NCBI GenBank assembly: GCA_003452935.1
Contig: DMMY01000005.1
Coordinates: 157,950 to 221,949, forward strand
From: Elusimicrobiota bacterium
Lineage (GTDB): Bacteria > Elusimicrobiota > Elusimicrobia > UBA1565 > UBA9628
Direction: 5' to 3'
Length of the DNA: 64,000 nucleotides
In this document: piece by piece, positions 42,900 to 51,207 of the stretch
How positions within the stretch are numbered: position 1 is the first letter of the stretch
Layout of the letters: each line of letters opens with the position of its first letter
Notes under the pieces: model-generated
Databases searched by the model: none
The model's input: only the letters and a program-made list of their open reading frames with translations
Told to the model about the DNA's origin: nothing
Position numbers and translations under genes: made by a program

Positions 42900-45260
42900 A
42901 TGAGATTTTGGGTGCTCCATGAGGGCGGCGTCTTGGGTCCGTATTCGCCCGAGCAACTGCGCTGCGTGGCCGGCTTCGGCCCCGAGACCAAGATCGCCGA
43001 GGAATTGCCCGGCGGAGACCGGGGTTCCTGGCAATCGGCCCGAGACCACCCTTTCCTGAGAATACCTGTCAATGAGGGCGCGTCTGCCTGGTGGGTCTGC
43101 CGGGACGACCAGATCATCGGACCTTTTGATGAGAATGGCCTGCGGGCTTTGCCCGGTTTTGGCCCGGCCACCTTGATTTGCCCCGCCGGCCGCTCGGGCC
43201 TCAAGGACGGAGACTGGGTCAGGGCGGAGGCCTGCCCCGAGCTGCTCCAGTCTGTCCCGTTGCCCGGAGAACGCGGCGCCGACATGGTGGTCTCCGACGG
43301 GAAATACGCCAGATTTTTTTCCGAAGAGAGTTCGGTCTCCGAGAAATTCAGCATCATGCTGCGCGCCCTTCAGGAGACCAGCGAAGCCGGCTTGTCCCGG
43401 ATGGAGACCCGCATCGACGTTTTGTTCAACGCCATCTGGCAGATGCTGGCCGAAAAGGAAAGCGCGGCTTCCGGGGGGGGGCTGTCTCGGGAACTGGCGG
43501 CCAAGAGCCAGCAGATCCTTCAATTGCGCGATCAGTTTTCCGAAATGGCGGGCCGTTTCGCGGCGCTGCCCGGCGAGGTTCGGCGGCAGGTCATGAGCGC
43601 CTTGTCCGAGGCCAGGAAAGACTTCCAGGCGCCCGACTCCCGGCAGATGGCGCAACTGCGCGAGCAATTCCTGGATTTGCAGGGCCAGTTCGCGGCTCTT
43701 CCCGGACGCATCCGGTCCCAGGTTTCCGAGGCCTTGGCAGGCAAGGGCGGCGAGGCTTCGGGCGCGACAGCGGTTGGTTTCCCGCAGGCCGCGGTCCAGT
43801 CGATCGGGCAGCTGCAAAAGAAGCTTGGCGAGCTGGAGCAGCAGTGCGCTGACTTGCCGGCGAATATCAAACTCAAGGTCAGCGATGCTTTAGCCGAGAC
43901 CAAGCAGGACCTGGTCAAGGGAGCGGCCCGGATGGAAGAAGGGCAGGCTCGGTTGGCATCGGGGCTGGCCGCTGAAAATCACGAGATCGCGCAGCTGCGT
44001 CTGCAGTTGGGCGATTTGGAGCGGCAGTTTTCCTTGCTGCCGGGGCAGATCCGGCTTAAGGTCCTGGAGATCGTGACCGACGCGAGGCTGGCGTTTATCG
44101 AGGAAACCCTGAAGTCCAACGAGCAAGTCCGCAAGGTCGGCGTCGAGATGCGCGAGGTGGTGAATTTTGAGAAGCGTCTCGTCGAAATGGAGCGGAAGAT
44201 CGACGAACTGCCGGCTCGGATGGCCAAGCTCCTGGATGGCGCCGTGGAGTTGGCCGCGCGAACGACCGCGCAGAGGACCGTGCAGGAGGCGCTCTCGGAA
44301 CTGAGTCCAGCCGCGCCGCCGCCCGCCGCTCCGGCTCCGGAACTCACGCCGCCGGCGCTGACGCCGCCCGCCTTGCTCCCGGCAATCGCTTTTCCGGCGG
44401 AAGCGTCGGCCAAGCCTGCGGACGCCGTTGCGGCGCCGCTCCCTATGGGTTCCGCATTGCCGGCCGAGGCGCATGAGGAGTCCCGCGCTCCTGCCGGATC
44501 AACGGGCCCCGCGGCCTTGCCTGCATCGGCTGACGCGGCCCTGGCGCGGCCGGCACGGGTCTTGCCGTCCGCGACGGAGCCAGCGTCAGCGCCGGCCGTT
44601 GTCGCGGCTCCATCGGCCGCTGCAGTAGCCGCCGAAGCTTCCCAACCGGCTGCTCCCCAGGAGCCGCCCTTCGCCGAACTGGAGCCTTTTTCTTTTCGCG
44701 AAGAATCTTCCAAACCAGCTCAGGCTCCGCAGGGCTCTGCTCCCGTCCAAAGCGGCGAGCCGGCTGCGAAGATCGAAGCTCCCAAGGTTTCCGCCGGTTT
44801 ATTCTCGGATCGCCCGAGCGGCCGCGGACGCGCTCTTTTCGGCTTGCTCATGGTCGTCATGATCCTGGCGGCTGCCCTGTTCTGGCCGCGCTTGCGCGGG
44901 CGGTATGAATCGTTCAAGCCGTCGCTTGCCGCCCCACGGCTCACGCCGGAACCGGCTCCTGCCGCGCCCACCGAATCCGAGGCGGCATTGGCTTTGGTGC
45001 AAGCGCGTCCGGTTCCCGAATCCGGCTCGAAATTGAAATTGTATCTGGAACAGACTCTTGATTCTCCGGAAACAGACGCATCCTCCCGCTGGTCGGCTCA
45101 ATCTTCAGGGGCGGGGGTCTGGCGGGTGGAATTCCGGTCGGACCGGATCGATCCCGAGACCGGGGAGGCCTTGAATTATCGCTTCAGCGCGGATATGGCG
45201 AGCGGCTCCGTCAAAGGGGATAATATCCCCGCGAAGAGCATATTGCGGGAGCCTTGGTGA
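42900..45260 (+). CDS. GYF_2-domain / coiled-coil membrane protein (hypothetical)
   Basis: 786 residues. Two tandem GYF_2-like modules at the N-terminus (MRFWVLHEGGVLGPYSPEQL; AWWVCRDDQIIGPFDENGL), an acidic linker, then a coiled-coil zone of about 300 residues with a recurring pattern (LRDQFSEMAGRFAALPGEVR, LREQFLDLQGQFAALPGRIR, LQLGDLERQFSLLPGQIR) ending in L-P-x-x-I/V-R. An Ala/Pro-rich stretch (about 470-640) leads to one transmembrane helix (LFGLLMVVMILAAALFW) and a small C-terminal domain. With no signal peptide, the N-terminus is cytoplasmic and the C-terminus periplasmic. GYF domains bind proline-rich peptides. Function unknown. Confidence 0.75.
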   Translation: MRFWVLHEGGVLGPYSPEQLRCVAGFGPETKIAEELPGGDRGSWQSARDHPFLRIPVNEGASAWWVCRDDQIIGPFDENGLRALPGFGPATLICPAGRSGLKDGDWVRAEACPELLQSVPLPGERGADMVVSDGKYARFFSEESSVSEKFSIMLRALQETSEAGLSRMETRIDVLFNAIWQMLAEKESAASGGGLSRELAAKSQQILQLRDQFSEMAGRFAALPGEVRRQVMSALSEARKDFQAPDSRQMAQLREQFLDLQGQFAALPGRIRSQVSEALAGKGGEASGATAVGFPQAAVQSIGQLQKKLGELEQQCADLPANIKLKVSDALAETKQDLVKGAARMEEGQARLASGLAAENHEIAQLRLQLGDLERQFSLLPGQIRLKVLEIVTDARLAFIEETLKSNEQVRKVGVEMREVVNFEKRLVEMERKIDELPARMAKLLDGAVELAARTTAQRTVQEALSELSPAAPPPAAPAPELTPPALTPPALLPAIAFPAEASAKPADAVAAPLPMGSALPAEAHEESRAPAGSTGPAALPASADAALARPARVLPSATEPASAPAVVAAPSAAAVAAEASQPAAPQEPPFAELEPFSFREESSKPAQAPQGSAPVQSGEPAAKIEAPKVSAGLFSDRPSGRGRALFGLLMVVMILAAALFWPRLRGRYESFKPSLAAPRLTPEPAPAAPTESEAALALVQARPVPESGSKLKLYLEQTLDSPETDASSRWSAQSSGAGVWRVEFRSDRIDPETGEALNYRFSADMASGSVKGDNIPAKSILREPW

Positions 45261-45305
45261 GCGCTTCTCCTGTGCGCAACCCGTCCCGAGCGATGCAGCT
45301 CCGCC

Positions 45306-46352
45306 TTAGAGCAGGATGAGGAGCAGGAAGTACACGGTCATCAAGACCAAGCCTAAGGGCACGGCGGCCCGGGCCCACTCGCGGCTGCGGATGTTGAGCT
45401 TGGCGGCGCTGATGATGTTTGGGATATTTCCGGGGATAAGCATGCCTCCCGATATCAGCAGCCCGAGGACCAGGAACTTGATCTTGCCTTGGCTCATGGA
45501 AGGAACGATCTCCGCCGCGGCCAGCGTGGCGTTGTCGAGCACGGCCGAGACGGAGTTGATCCAGTACAGCGCCCAATCCGGGGCCAGGGCCACGGTCCGT
45601 TCGGCCAATGGTCCGAGGCCTGATCCCAGGTAGACCAAGGCCATGACGAACAGGTAAACCTTTAGGGCTCGGACTAATATATCGCGGGTTCTTTCTGGTT
45701 TATCCTCGCTGAGAGATTTTTCCCCCAGGGCCGCTTCTGTGCAGGCCAGGCTGCTCCAAGCCGCGACCAAGGCTATGCCTGGAACGATCCAGAAGCCCAG
45801 CAGCCGCGCCAAGTAGAAGAAATCGGCGTTATGGGGAGGGCCCTTGAGCTTGGCCACGACGATGGTTGAAAGCGGCTCGCCCAGCGGGGTGAGGGCGGCG
45901 CCTAGGCCTATGGCATAGCAGGCGCAGACCACGAGGCGCAGTTCGCAGCGGCGTTCGAGCCTGAGGGCGGTGACGACCTCGGCCAGCACCAAGGCGGCGA
46001 TGATGGCGGTGATGACGCTCGAGCTCAGGCCGAGTATCAGCACGATGGCGGCCAAAGCCAGACGCATGCCCAGCCGCCTGGTCAGGCCTTGCACGGCTTG
46101 ATGCACGAAGCGCCGCCCGAGCCGGAAAAAGAAGCCCACGATCAAAACGGCTACGGCGATCTTGATCGGTTCCACCAAGGATTCCCGCACCAGATGCAGA
46201 CTCCAGCGGCCCGAGGCCGTGACCGCCATCAGTCCCATGACCAAGAGGAAAAATTCGAGTTCCTCCTCCACTTTGCGCACGGAGAAAGGCAGGAATAGGA
46301 CCAGGGCCATGATGATGGTCAATGCCGCCAAGGGCAGGTATCCCGGGCTCAT
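45306..46352 (-). CDS. DUF1646 family transporter-like membrane protein
   Basis: 348 residues with about ten hydrophobic segments. Two halves each contain family-type motifs: LGLSSSVITAIIAALVLAEV with GLGAALTPLGEPLSTIV, and NSVSAVLDNATLAAAEI with GGMLIPGNIPNIISAAKL. DUF1646 is related to the ion-transporter superfamily (NhaD, ArsB); substrate not known. ATGA overlap with the aldolase gene upstream shows translational coupling. It converges on the GYF_2 gene with 45 bases between. Confidence 0.82.
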   Translation of the reverse strand: MSPGYLPLAALTIIMALVLFLPFSVRKVEEELEFFLLVMGLMAVTASGRWSLHLVRESLVEPIKIAVAVLIVGFFFRLGRRFVHQAVQGLTRRLGMRLALAAIVLILGLSSSVITAIIAALVLAEVVTALRLERRCELRLVVCACYAIGLGAALTPLGEPLSTIVVAKLKGPPHNADFFYLARLLGFWIVPGIALVAAWSSLACTEAALGEKSLSEDKPERTRDILVRALKVYLFVMALVYLGSGLGPLAERTVALAPDWALYWINSVSAVLDNATLAAAEIVPSMSQGKIKFLVLGLLISGGMLIPGNIPNIISAAKLNIRSREWARAAVPLGLVLMTVYFLLLILL

Positions 46353-47020
46353 GTCGGATTTTGGGGTTGTTTGGCGCCCGCGTTGTAGCGCACCACGGCT
46401 TCGTTGAGCTTGCGCAGTTCGTCGGGAGACAGCTCCGCCTGCCTGCCGGCGAGCAGCGTCCCCTGGACGATCTCGGCGAAGTGTTCCACGAGTTCCATCT
46501 TGCCGTGAGCTTCAAAGAGGTCCTTGCCGTAACTCACCACGCCGTGGTTGCCCATGAGGATGGCGGTGTGGCGCGGCACCAGTTCTTCCAGAGCGGCGGC
46601 CACGTCGGGGGTGCCGGGGGTCCCGTATCGCGCCAAGGGCACGGCTCCCAAGGCCATGGAGAATTCGCTGGCAATGGGCTGGTCCAACGGGATTCCCGCG
46701 CAGGCAAAGGACGTCGCCTTAGGCGGATGGGCGTGGACCACTGCGCCGACGTCCGGCCGGAGGCGATAAATCTGCAAATGCATGTCTTTTTCGGAAGAGG
46801 CGTTGCGGCGGCCGAAACGATGCCGTCCCTCCGGCGAGATCACGACCATATCTTCGGGCTTCATGCCGCCTTTGGAGACGCCCGTAGGCGTGATGAGAAT
46901 GCGCCAAGGGTCCAGGCGAACCGAAAGGTTTCCGGAAGTGGCCGGACAAAATCCCTTTTCAAAAAGAAGCCGGCCGTAGTGACCAAGGTCGGCGCGATGC
47001 TGAGCGTCGCTTTTTACCAT
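46349..47020 (-). CDS. Class II aldolase/adducin family protein
   Basis: 223 residues. Zinc-binding HAH motif (VVHAHPP) and the second histidine pair in MGNHGVV; N-terminal GFCPATSGNLSVRL and ITPTGVSKGGM are typical of fuculose-phosphate aldolase, ribulose-phosphate 4-epimerase and MtnB relatives. The exact substrate cannot be told from sequence. ATG 47020 is preferred: an extended -10 TGG-TAAACT lies ten bases upstream, whereas GTG 47029 would lie inside the core promoter. Coupled to a DUF1646 transporter, suggesting uptake or export of a substrate or product. Confidence 0.87.
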   Translation of the reverse strand: MVKSDAQHRADLGHYGRLLFEKGFCPATSGNLSVRLDPWRILITPTGVSKGGMKPEDMVVISPEGRHRFGRRNASSEKDMHLQIYRLRPDVGAVVHAHPPKATSFACAGIPLDQPIASEFSMALGAVPLARYGTPGTPDVAAALEELVPRHTAILMGNHGVVSYGKDLFEAHGKMELVEHFAEIVQGTLLAGRQAELSPDELRKLNEAVVRYNAGAKQPQNPT

Positions 47021-47048
47021 AGCTGACACAAGTTTACCAATTCGGGGG

Positions 47049-48257
47049 TTATTTGCGGGGCCTGGGATAGTTTTTGGCTATGTCAATGGGCTGGCTATAG
47101 GCCGAGGTCCAGAGTTGGTGGTGGATTTCCAGGGTTTCGCGGGCCAGGGCTTCATCCTTGACTACCACCTCGAGGTTTCGGGAGTTGTCCAGGTAGCCTC
47201 CGCTCCAGTTGCTCGTGCCCAGCCAGAGGGCGTTGCCGTCGATTACCATGTACTTGGAGTGGATGACCCGCGCAAAGGGTATGAACCCGTCGCTGGATTC
47301 CGGTATGGTGACGATGCGCACTTCGATGCCGGGAACAAGGGAAAGGCTTTTGAGATGCGCGATTTCAGGCGACGCCGTGTTCCAGTTGGAGACCATGAGT
47401 TTTACGCGCACGCCGCGAACCGCCGCATCGCGCAGGGCGTTGTCGATGGGGGGGTAAAAACGGCGGTCGCGCGATAAAGGCGCGTAGTCCAGCAGTTGAA
47501 TCGACAGGTTATCGTTGGCCGTCTCGATGAGGCGCGTGAGTTCGAGTTCCGAGTCGCCTACGCCGGGAGGGTTGAAGCTCCAAGGGCTGGCTACCAGGTA
47601 GGCGCGCCGGTCCGCCGCGGCCGCGGGACGGGTCTTCTGCAGGGGCAAGACGGGTTTGCCGGAGGCGGAGAGGGCCTGGGCCTTCCAGTCCTGCTCGAAA
47701 ATTTTTCCAGCGGCGGCTACTATATCGGCTTCGCTGATCAATAGCCCCATCTCATGTATATGCTTGAGCGAACGCCAGTCGAAATTTTGGGAGCCCACGT
47801 AAGCGGTTCGATTATCGATGACCATGTATTTGGCATGGACGATGCCGTCCTTCTTGATCTGCGAGAAGTCGATGACGCGCAGCTCCAGATTGGGAATGTC
47901 CCTCAGACGGGCGAATCCCTCCTCCGATATCCGGGCCATCTTTTTTTCCGCCAGGAAACGTATCCGGACCCCTCGTGCCCCGGCACGGCGCAACGCCGCG
48001 ATCACGGGGTCCAGAGGCTCTCCGGACCGGGTCGTGACCGCCACGTAGAACTCGGCGATGTCGATGGTCTGGCGGGCGGAGTCCAGAAGTTCGGGCCAGA
48101 CCGCGGCGGCGCTGCGCAGTTCCGGCCTTTGCAGGGTCGTTTCAATGGGAGCGGTATAGACCAGTTCGAAGCCCGGCACGGTGAAGGCGGCGCGCGCCGC
48201 GGCTGTCGCGGACCAGAAGACGGCGGCAGCCAGCAAGCAGCGGGATGGTATCGGCAT
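47049..48257 (-). CDS. Exported phospholipase D-like protein
   Basis: 402 residues with a signal peptide (LLAAAVFWSATAAARA). Two HKD motifs, HAKYMVIDNRTAYVGSQNF and HSKYMVIDGNALWLGTSNW, each complete, so it should form one active site using both halves as PLD-family enzymes do. The arrangement with two lobes and export resembles PLD3/PLD4 or cardiolipin-synthase-like proteins; substrate may be phospholipid or nucleic acid. GGAG ribosome site. It starts 16 bases after the MEMO-AMMECR1 gene, so both are in one operon. Confidence 0.88.
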   Translation of the reverse strand: MPIPSRCLLAAAVFWSATAAARAAFTVPGFELVYTAPIETTLQRPELRSAAAVWPELLDSARQTIDIAEFYVAVTTRSGEPLDPVIAALRRAGARGVRIRFLAEKKMARISEEGFARLRDIPNLELRVIDFSQIKKDGIVHAKYMVIDNRTAYVGSQNFDWRSLKHIHEMGLLISEADIVAAAGKIFEQDWKAQALSASGKPVLPLQKTRPAAAADRRAYLVASPWSFNPPGVGDSELELTRLIETANDNLSIQLLDYAPLSRDRRFYPPIDNALRDAAVRGVRVKLMVSNWNTASPEIAHLKSLSLVPGIEVRIVTIPESSDGFIPFARVIHSKYMVIDGNALWLGTSNWSGGYLDNSRNLEVVVKDEALARETLEIHHQLWTSAYSQPIDIAKNYPRPRK

Positions 48258-48273
48258 AAGGACTCTCCGTCAA

Positions 48274-49758
48274 CTAGGGATTCTTTTTTTCTTCGAAAGC
48301 GTTTACCGTAAAGACTGAGATGCGTGTTTTGGGATCTTTCCAGCAGTCGCGAGGCAGTCCCGCTTTTTGGGAGCAAAGCTCGGAAAGAAAATCGGCCTTG
48401 TCCGGGAGCTGCTCCCAGACCTGGGGCAGGAAAAGGCCGGCCTGGCCGCCTTGGGATAGGATGACCCCGTGGGTCTTCGGGATAACGGCTTGCGGCCCGG
48501 CCACCGGGCGGGCCGCCGAGAGCATGGAAATCTCGATATGCAGTCGGGAAAGTTCTTCCCGCGCTACCGGCGCAAAGCGGTGGTCCTCGAATCCGGCCGA
48601 ATAGGCGGATGACGCCACGGCATCGCGCAAAGTGGCGCGTGCCTCGGTCGTGCCGATGCAGCCGCGCAGCTGCCCGCCTTTGGTCAGGGTCACGAAAACC
48701 GCGGCCGGCAGGTTGAGGACCGGATCGTCATCAAGCGCGGTTTGCGGACGCTCGCTTTTGGTCCCGAGCGCGACCGTGTCCCGCGCCAGCTTGAGCAGGG
48801 CTTGCTTCTGTCGCGTGTCGAGTAAAATGGCGGAGGCCGGAGGCTGGCCTGAGCGCACCATGGCCGCGGCCGCGTAGCCCACGGCGCGGCCTGCCTCGCC
48901 ACGCGGCGAGTCGCCGGAATTGGCGTAGCGCAGGAGAACGGCGCGATCAGCGCCGAACTCCTTGGCCGCGGCCATGGCCGCGATGACCGCGGCCTCGCCG
49001 CACCAGGCCGTTTCCAGGCCCGGCTCGCGGCGCGCGAGCATGACGCGGTTGGCCAGCCAGAAATATTCCGGATCCAGGCGCTCCAGAGCCTTGAGCGTGG
49101 CGCGGTCTACGCGTGCCGCGACGTCGGAGGGCGGATAGTGGGAGAGGTCCGATGAGGCAAGGAACAGGACCTTGCGGCCCTTGGCGGCCGATGCCACGGC
49201 TTGGCCGACGCGCAGCGCCACTTGCGGGTTTTCGGTGTTGAGGACCAGCGGGAGGAGCTTCCAGCCGGGCTTGAGGCTCTGGATGAGAAAAGGCAGCTGC
49301 ACTTCCACCGAATGTTCCTGCAGATGGGCGCGCGGCTCGTCTTGGAAGAGGGCTTGGTCTTTGAGCAGGCGCGCGGCAAGAGTCTCATCGATAGGAACTC
49401 GGCCCAGAGGGGTGGAGAACGCTCCCCGGGCGTAAAGAGCGGAGCCGGCGACCGGCATGGTATGCGCCGCGGCAAAGATCACGACCGTGTCGTACGTTGC
49501 GGCGAGATGCCGGTATCCGGCCGCGGCCACGGGAGCTGAAAATTCATAGCCCGCGTGAGGGACGATGAGCGCTACGAGCGGTCCTGGAAGTTTGGCGGGC
49601 TCTGGAGCCCGGGCCAGGTAGCCAGCGATGGCTTGGCCCAATTCCTTCATATTCGCTGGGTAAAACTGGCCGGCCCTGGCCGGGGCGCGGTCCTGGGCCG
49701 CGAGCCGCGGCCCGCAGAGAAGCGCCAGCAGCAGACTTGTCGCCGCGAGTCGTGTCAT
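48274..49758 (-). CDS. Exported MEMO-AMMECR1 fusion (AmmeMemoRadiSam B plus A)
   Basis: 494 residues. Signal peptide (LAATSLLLALLCGPRLAA), then a MEMO1-like domain (about 25-285; RAGQFYPANMKELG, LIVPHAGYEFSAPVAA, HSVEVQLPFLI, ASSDLSHYPP, AWCGEAAVIA), then an AMMECR1 domain (about 310-490; VFVTLTKGGQLRGCIGTTEA, SAYSAGFEDHRFAPV, LHIEISMLS). In many genomes these two are separate partners of a radical SAM protein, all cytoplasmic; here they are fused and exported, and the radical SAM partner is not nearby. TACACT lies eight bases before ATG. Operon with the phospholipase D gene. Confidence 0.9.
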   Translation of the reverse strand: MTRLAATSLLLALLCGPRLAAQDRAPARAGQFYPANMKELGQAIAGYLARAPEPAKLPGPLVALIVPHAGYEFSAPVAAAGYRHLAATYDTVVIFAAAHTMPVAGSALYARGAFSTPLGRVPIDETLAARLLKDQALFQDEPRAHLQEHSVEVQLPFLIQSLKPGWKLLPLVLNTENPQVALRVGQAVASAAKGRKVLFLASSDLSHYPPSDVAARVDRATLKALERLDPEYFWLANRVMLARREPGLETAWCGEAAVIAAMAAAKEFGADRAVLLRYANSGDSPRGEAGRAVGYAAAAMVRSGQPPASAILLDTRQKQALLKLARDTVALGTKSERPQTALDDDPVLNLPAAVFVTLTKGGQLRGCIGTTEARATLRDAVASSAYSAGFEDHRFAPVAREELSRLHIEISMLSAARPVAGPQAVIPKTHGVILSQGGQAGLFLPQVWEQLPDKADFLSELCSQKAGLPRDCWKDPKTRISVFTVNAFEEKKNP

Positions 49759-49838
49759 TTAAGGTAAGTGTATAAAAATCGCCTTCCGTTGTAATCCGCT
49801 TTTGCCTGGTCTGGCAACATGATATCCTATCCTCAAAT

Positions 49839-51098
49839 ATGAGCGGGACGATCAAAGGTAAAAAACCAGGAGGCCGTATGGCGCAGACCACCCTTTCCCA
49901 TATCCGGGCATCCCGAAGGACCAATAACATCGTCTACGCGGTGCGCGATATAGTGACCTTGGCCCAAGAAGTCGCCAAGACGGGCAAGGAGATGCTTTAC
50001 CTTAACATCGGCGATCCCAATAAATTCGATTTCGCGACCCCGCCTCATCTTATCGAGGCCGTGCTCAAGGCCATGCGCGATAATCACAACGGCTACTCTC
50101 CATCCTCCGGCATTCCTGCGGCGGTCAAAGCGATAACGGCCGAAGCCGAGGCCCACGGCATCTCCAATATCCACGACGTTTTCGTGACCAGCGGCGGCAG
50201 CGAGGCCATTGAGATATGCCTGACGGCTCTGGTCGACCCAGGGGACAACGTGCTCATCCCTTATCCGGGTTATCCGCTCTACGAGGCTGTCTTGGCCAAG
50301 CTTGAGGCCGTGGCCAATCCCTATTTCCTCGATGAGTCGAGCGGCTGGCAACCCGATGTCGAGGATATCCGCGGAAGAATCGACGCCAAGACCCGCGCTA
50401 TCGTGCTCATCAATCCCAACAATCCCACGGGAGTGGTCTATGAGCGCGAGACCCTGCGCCGCCTGCTCGCTCTGGCCGCGGAGAAAGGCCTCGTGGTTTT
50501 CGCCGACGAGATTTACGACAAGATGATCCTCGACGACCATGAGCACGTTTCCATCGCTTCTCTCGACAAGGAGGCGCCGGTGGTCACTTTCAACGGTCTT
50601 TCCAAGGGCTTTTTGGCTCCGGGCTGGCGCATCGGCTGGGGCGTGGTGAGCGGCAATGGGGCGATTTTGAAGGATTACGTGGCGGCCATCAACAAGATAC
50701 TTCGGGCGCGGCTGTGCGCGAGCCATCCCATGCAGCACGCCATCCCGGCCGCGCTGCGCGGAGAAAAGGCTTTCATCGATCAATGCCGCGAAAAGCTGCG
50801 CCGACGCCGGGACATCACTCATGAGATGCTCAATTCCGTCGCCGGCATCAGCTGCGTGAGGCCCCAGGCCGCCTTCTATGCGTTTGCGCGGCTTGAGATC
50901 AAAGGCTCGGACGAGGATTTTGTCAAGGAGCTGATCCGCGAGACCGGCGTGGTGGCGGTTCACGGCTCGGGCTTCGGCGAGAAGCCCGGCACCAAGCATT
51001 TGCGGGTGGTGTTCTTGCCGCCCGAGGACGTGCTGCGCAAGGCTTATGCCAATTTATTGGAATTTGTCGGCAAGAGCCGCGGTAAAGGGTCGCGATAA
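49839..51098 (+). CDS. Alanine/aspartate-type PLP aminotransferase (AlaA-like)
   Basis: Fold-type I aminotransferase, 419 residues from ATG 49839 or 406 from ATG 49878. Motifs: LNIGDPNKFDF, VTSGGSEAIEICL, PNNPTGVV, DEIYDKM, and the PLP lysine in NGLSKGFLAPGWRIGW; the C-terminal RVVFLPP carries the carboxylate-binding Arg. The resemblance is to E. coli AlaA (glutamate-pyruvate aminotransferase). ATG 49878 has AGGAGG four bases upstream, while 49839 follows a -10-like TATCCT (49823-49828) by ten bases; the first would be a leaderless start. Pyruvate made or used here could connect to the E1/E2 operon, but that is speculative. Confidence 0.9.
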   Translation: MSGTIKGKKPGGRMAQTTLSHIRASRRTNNIVYAVRDIVTLAQEVAKTGKEMLYLNIGDPNKFDFATPPHLIEAVLKAMRDNHNGYSPSSGIPAAVKAITAEAEAHGISNIHDVFVTSGGSEAIEICLTALVDPGDNVLIPYPGYPLYEAVLAKLEAVANPYFLDESSGWQPDVEDIRGRIDAKTRAIVLINPNNPTGVVYERETLRRLLALAAEKGLVVFADEIYDKMILDDHEHVSIASLDKEAPVVTFNGLSKGFLAPGWRIGWGVVSGNGAILKDYVAAINKILRARLCASHPMQHAIPAALRGEKAFIDQCREKLRRRRDITHEMLNSVAGISCVRPQAAFYAFARLEIKGSDEDFVKELIRETGVVAVHGSGFGEKPGTKHLRVVFLPPEDVLRKAYANLLEFVGKSRGKGSR

Positions 51099-51207
51099 GA
51101 GCTGGTCGGATTCTGCGAGGGCGGCTTGTTTTGGTTGCTCATTCAGAAGGCGCTTTCGACTTGACAGTGGCACTTGGTGTCTTTCGTGATGAATTCGCCG
51201 AGGGATG

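Noticed and set aside
43500..44300. Recurring LPxxIR coiled-coil pattern considered as a DNA repeat
   Set aside because: The similarity is at protein level only; the DNA copies differ too much to be a sequence repeat.
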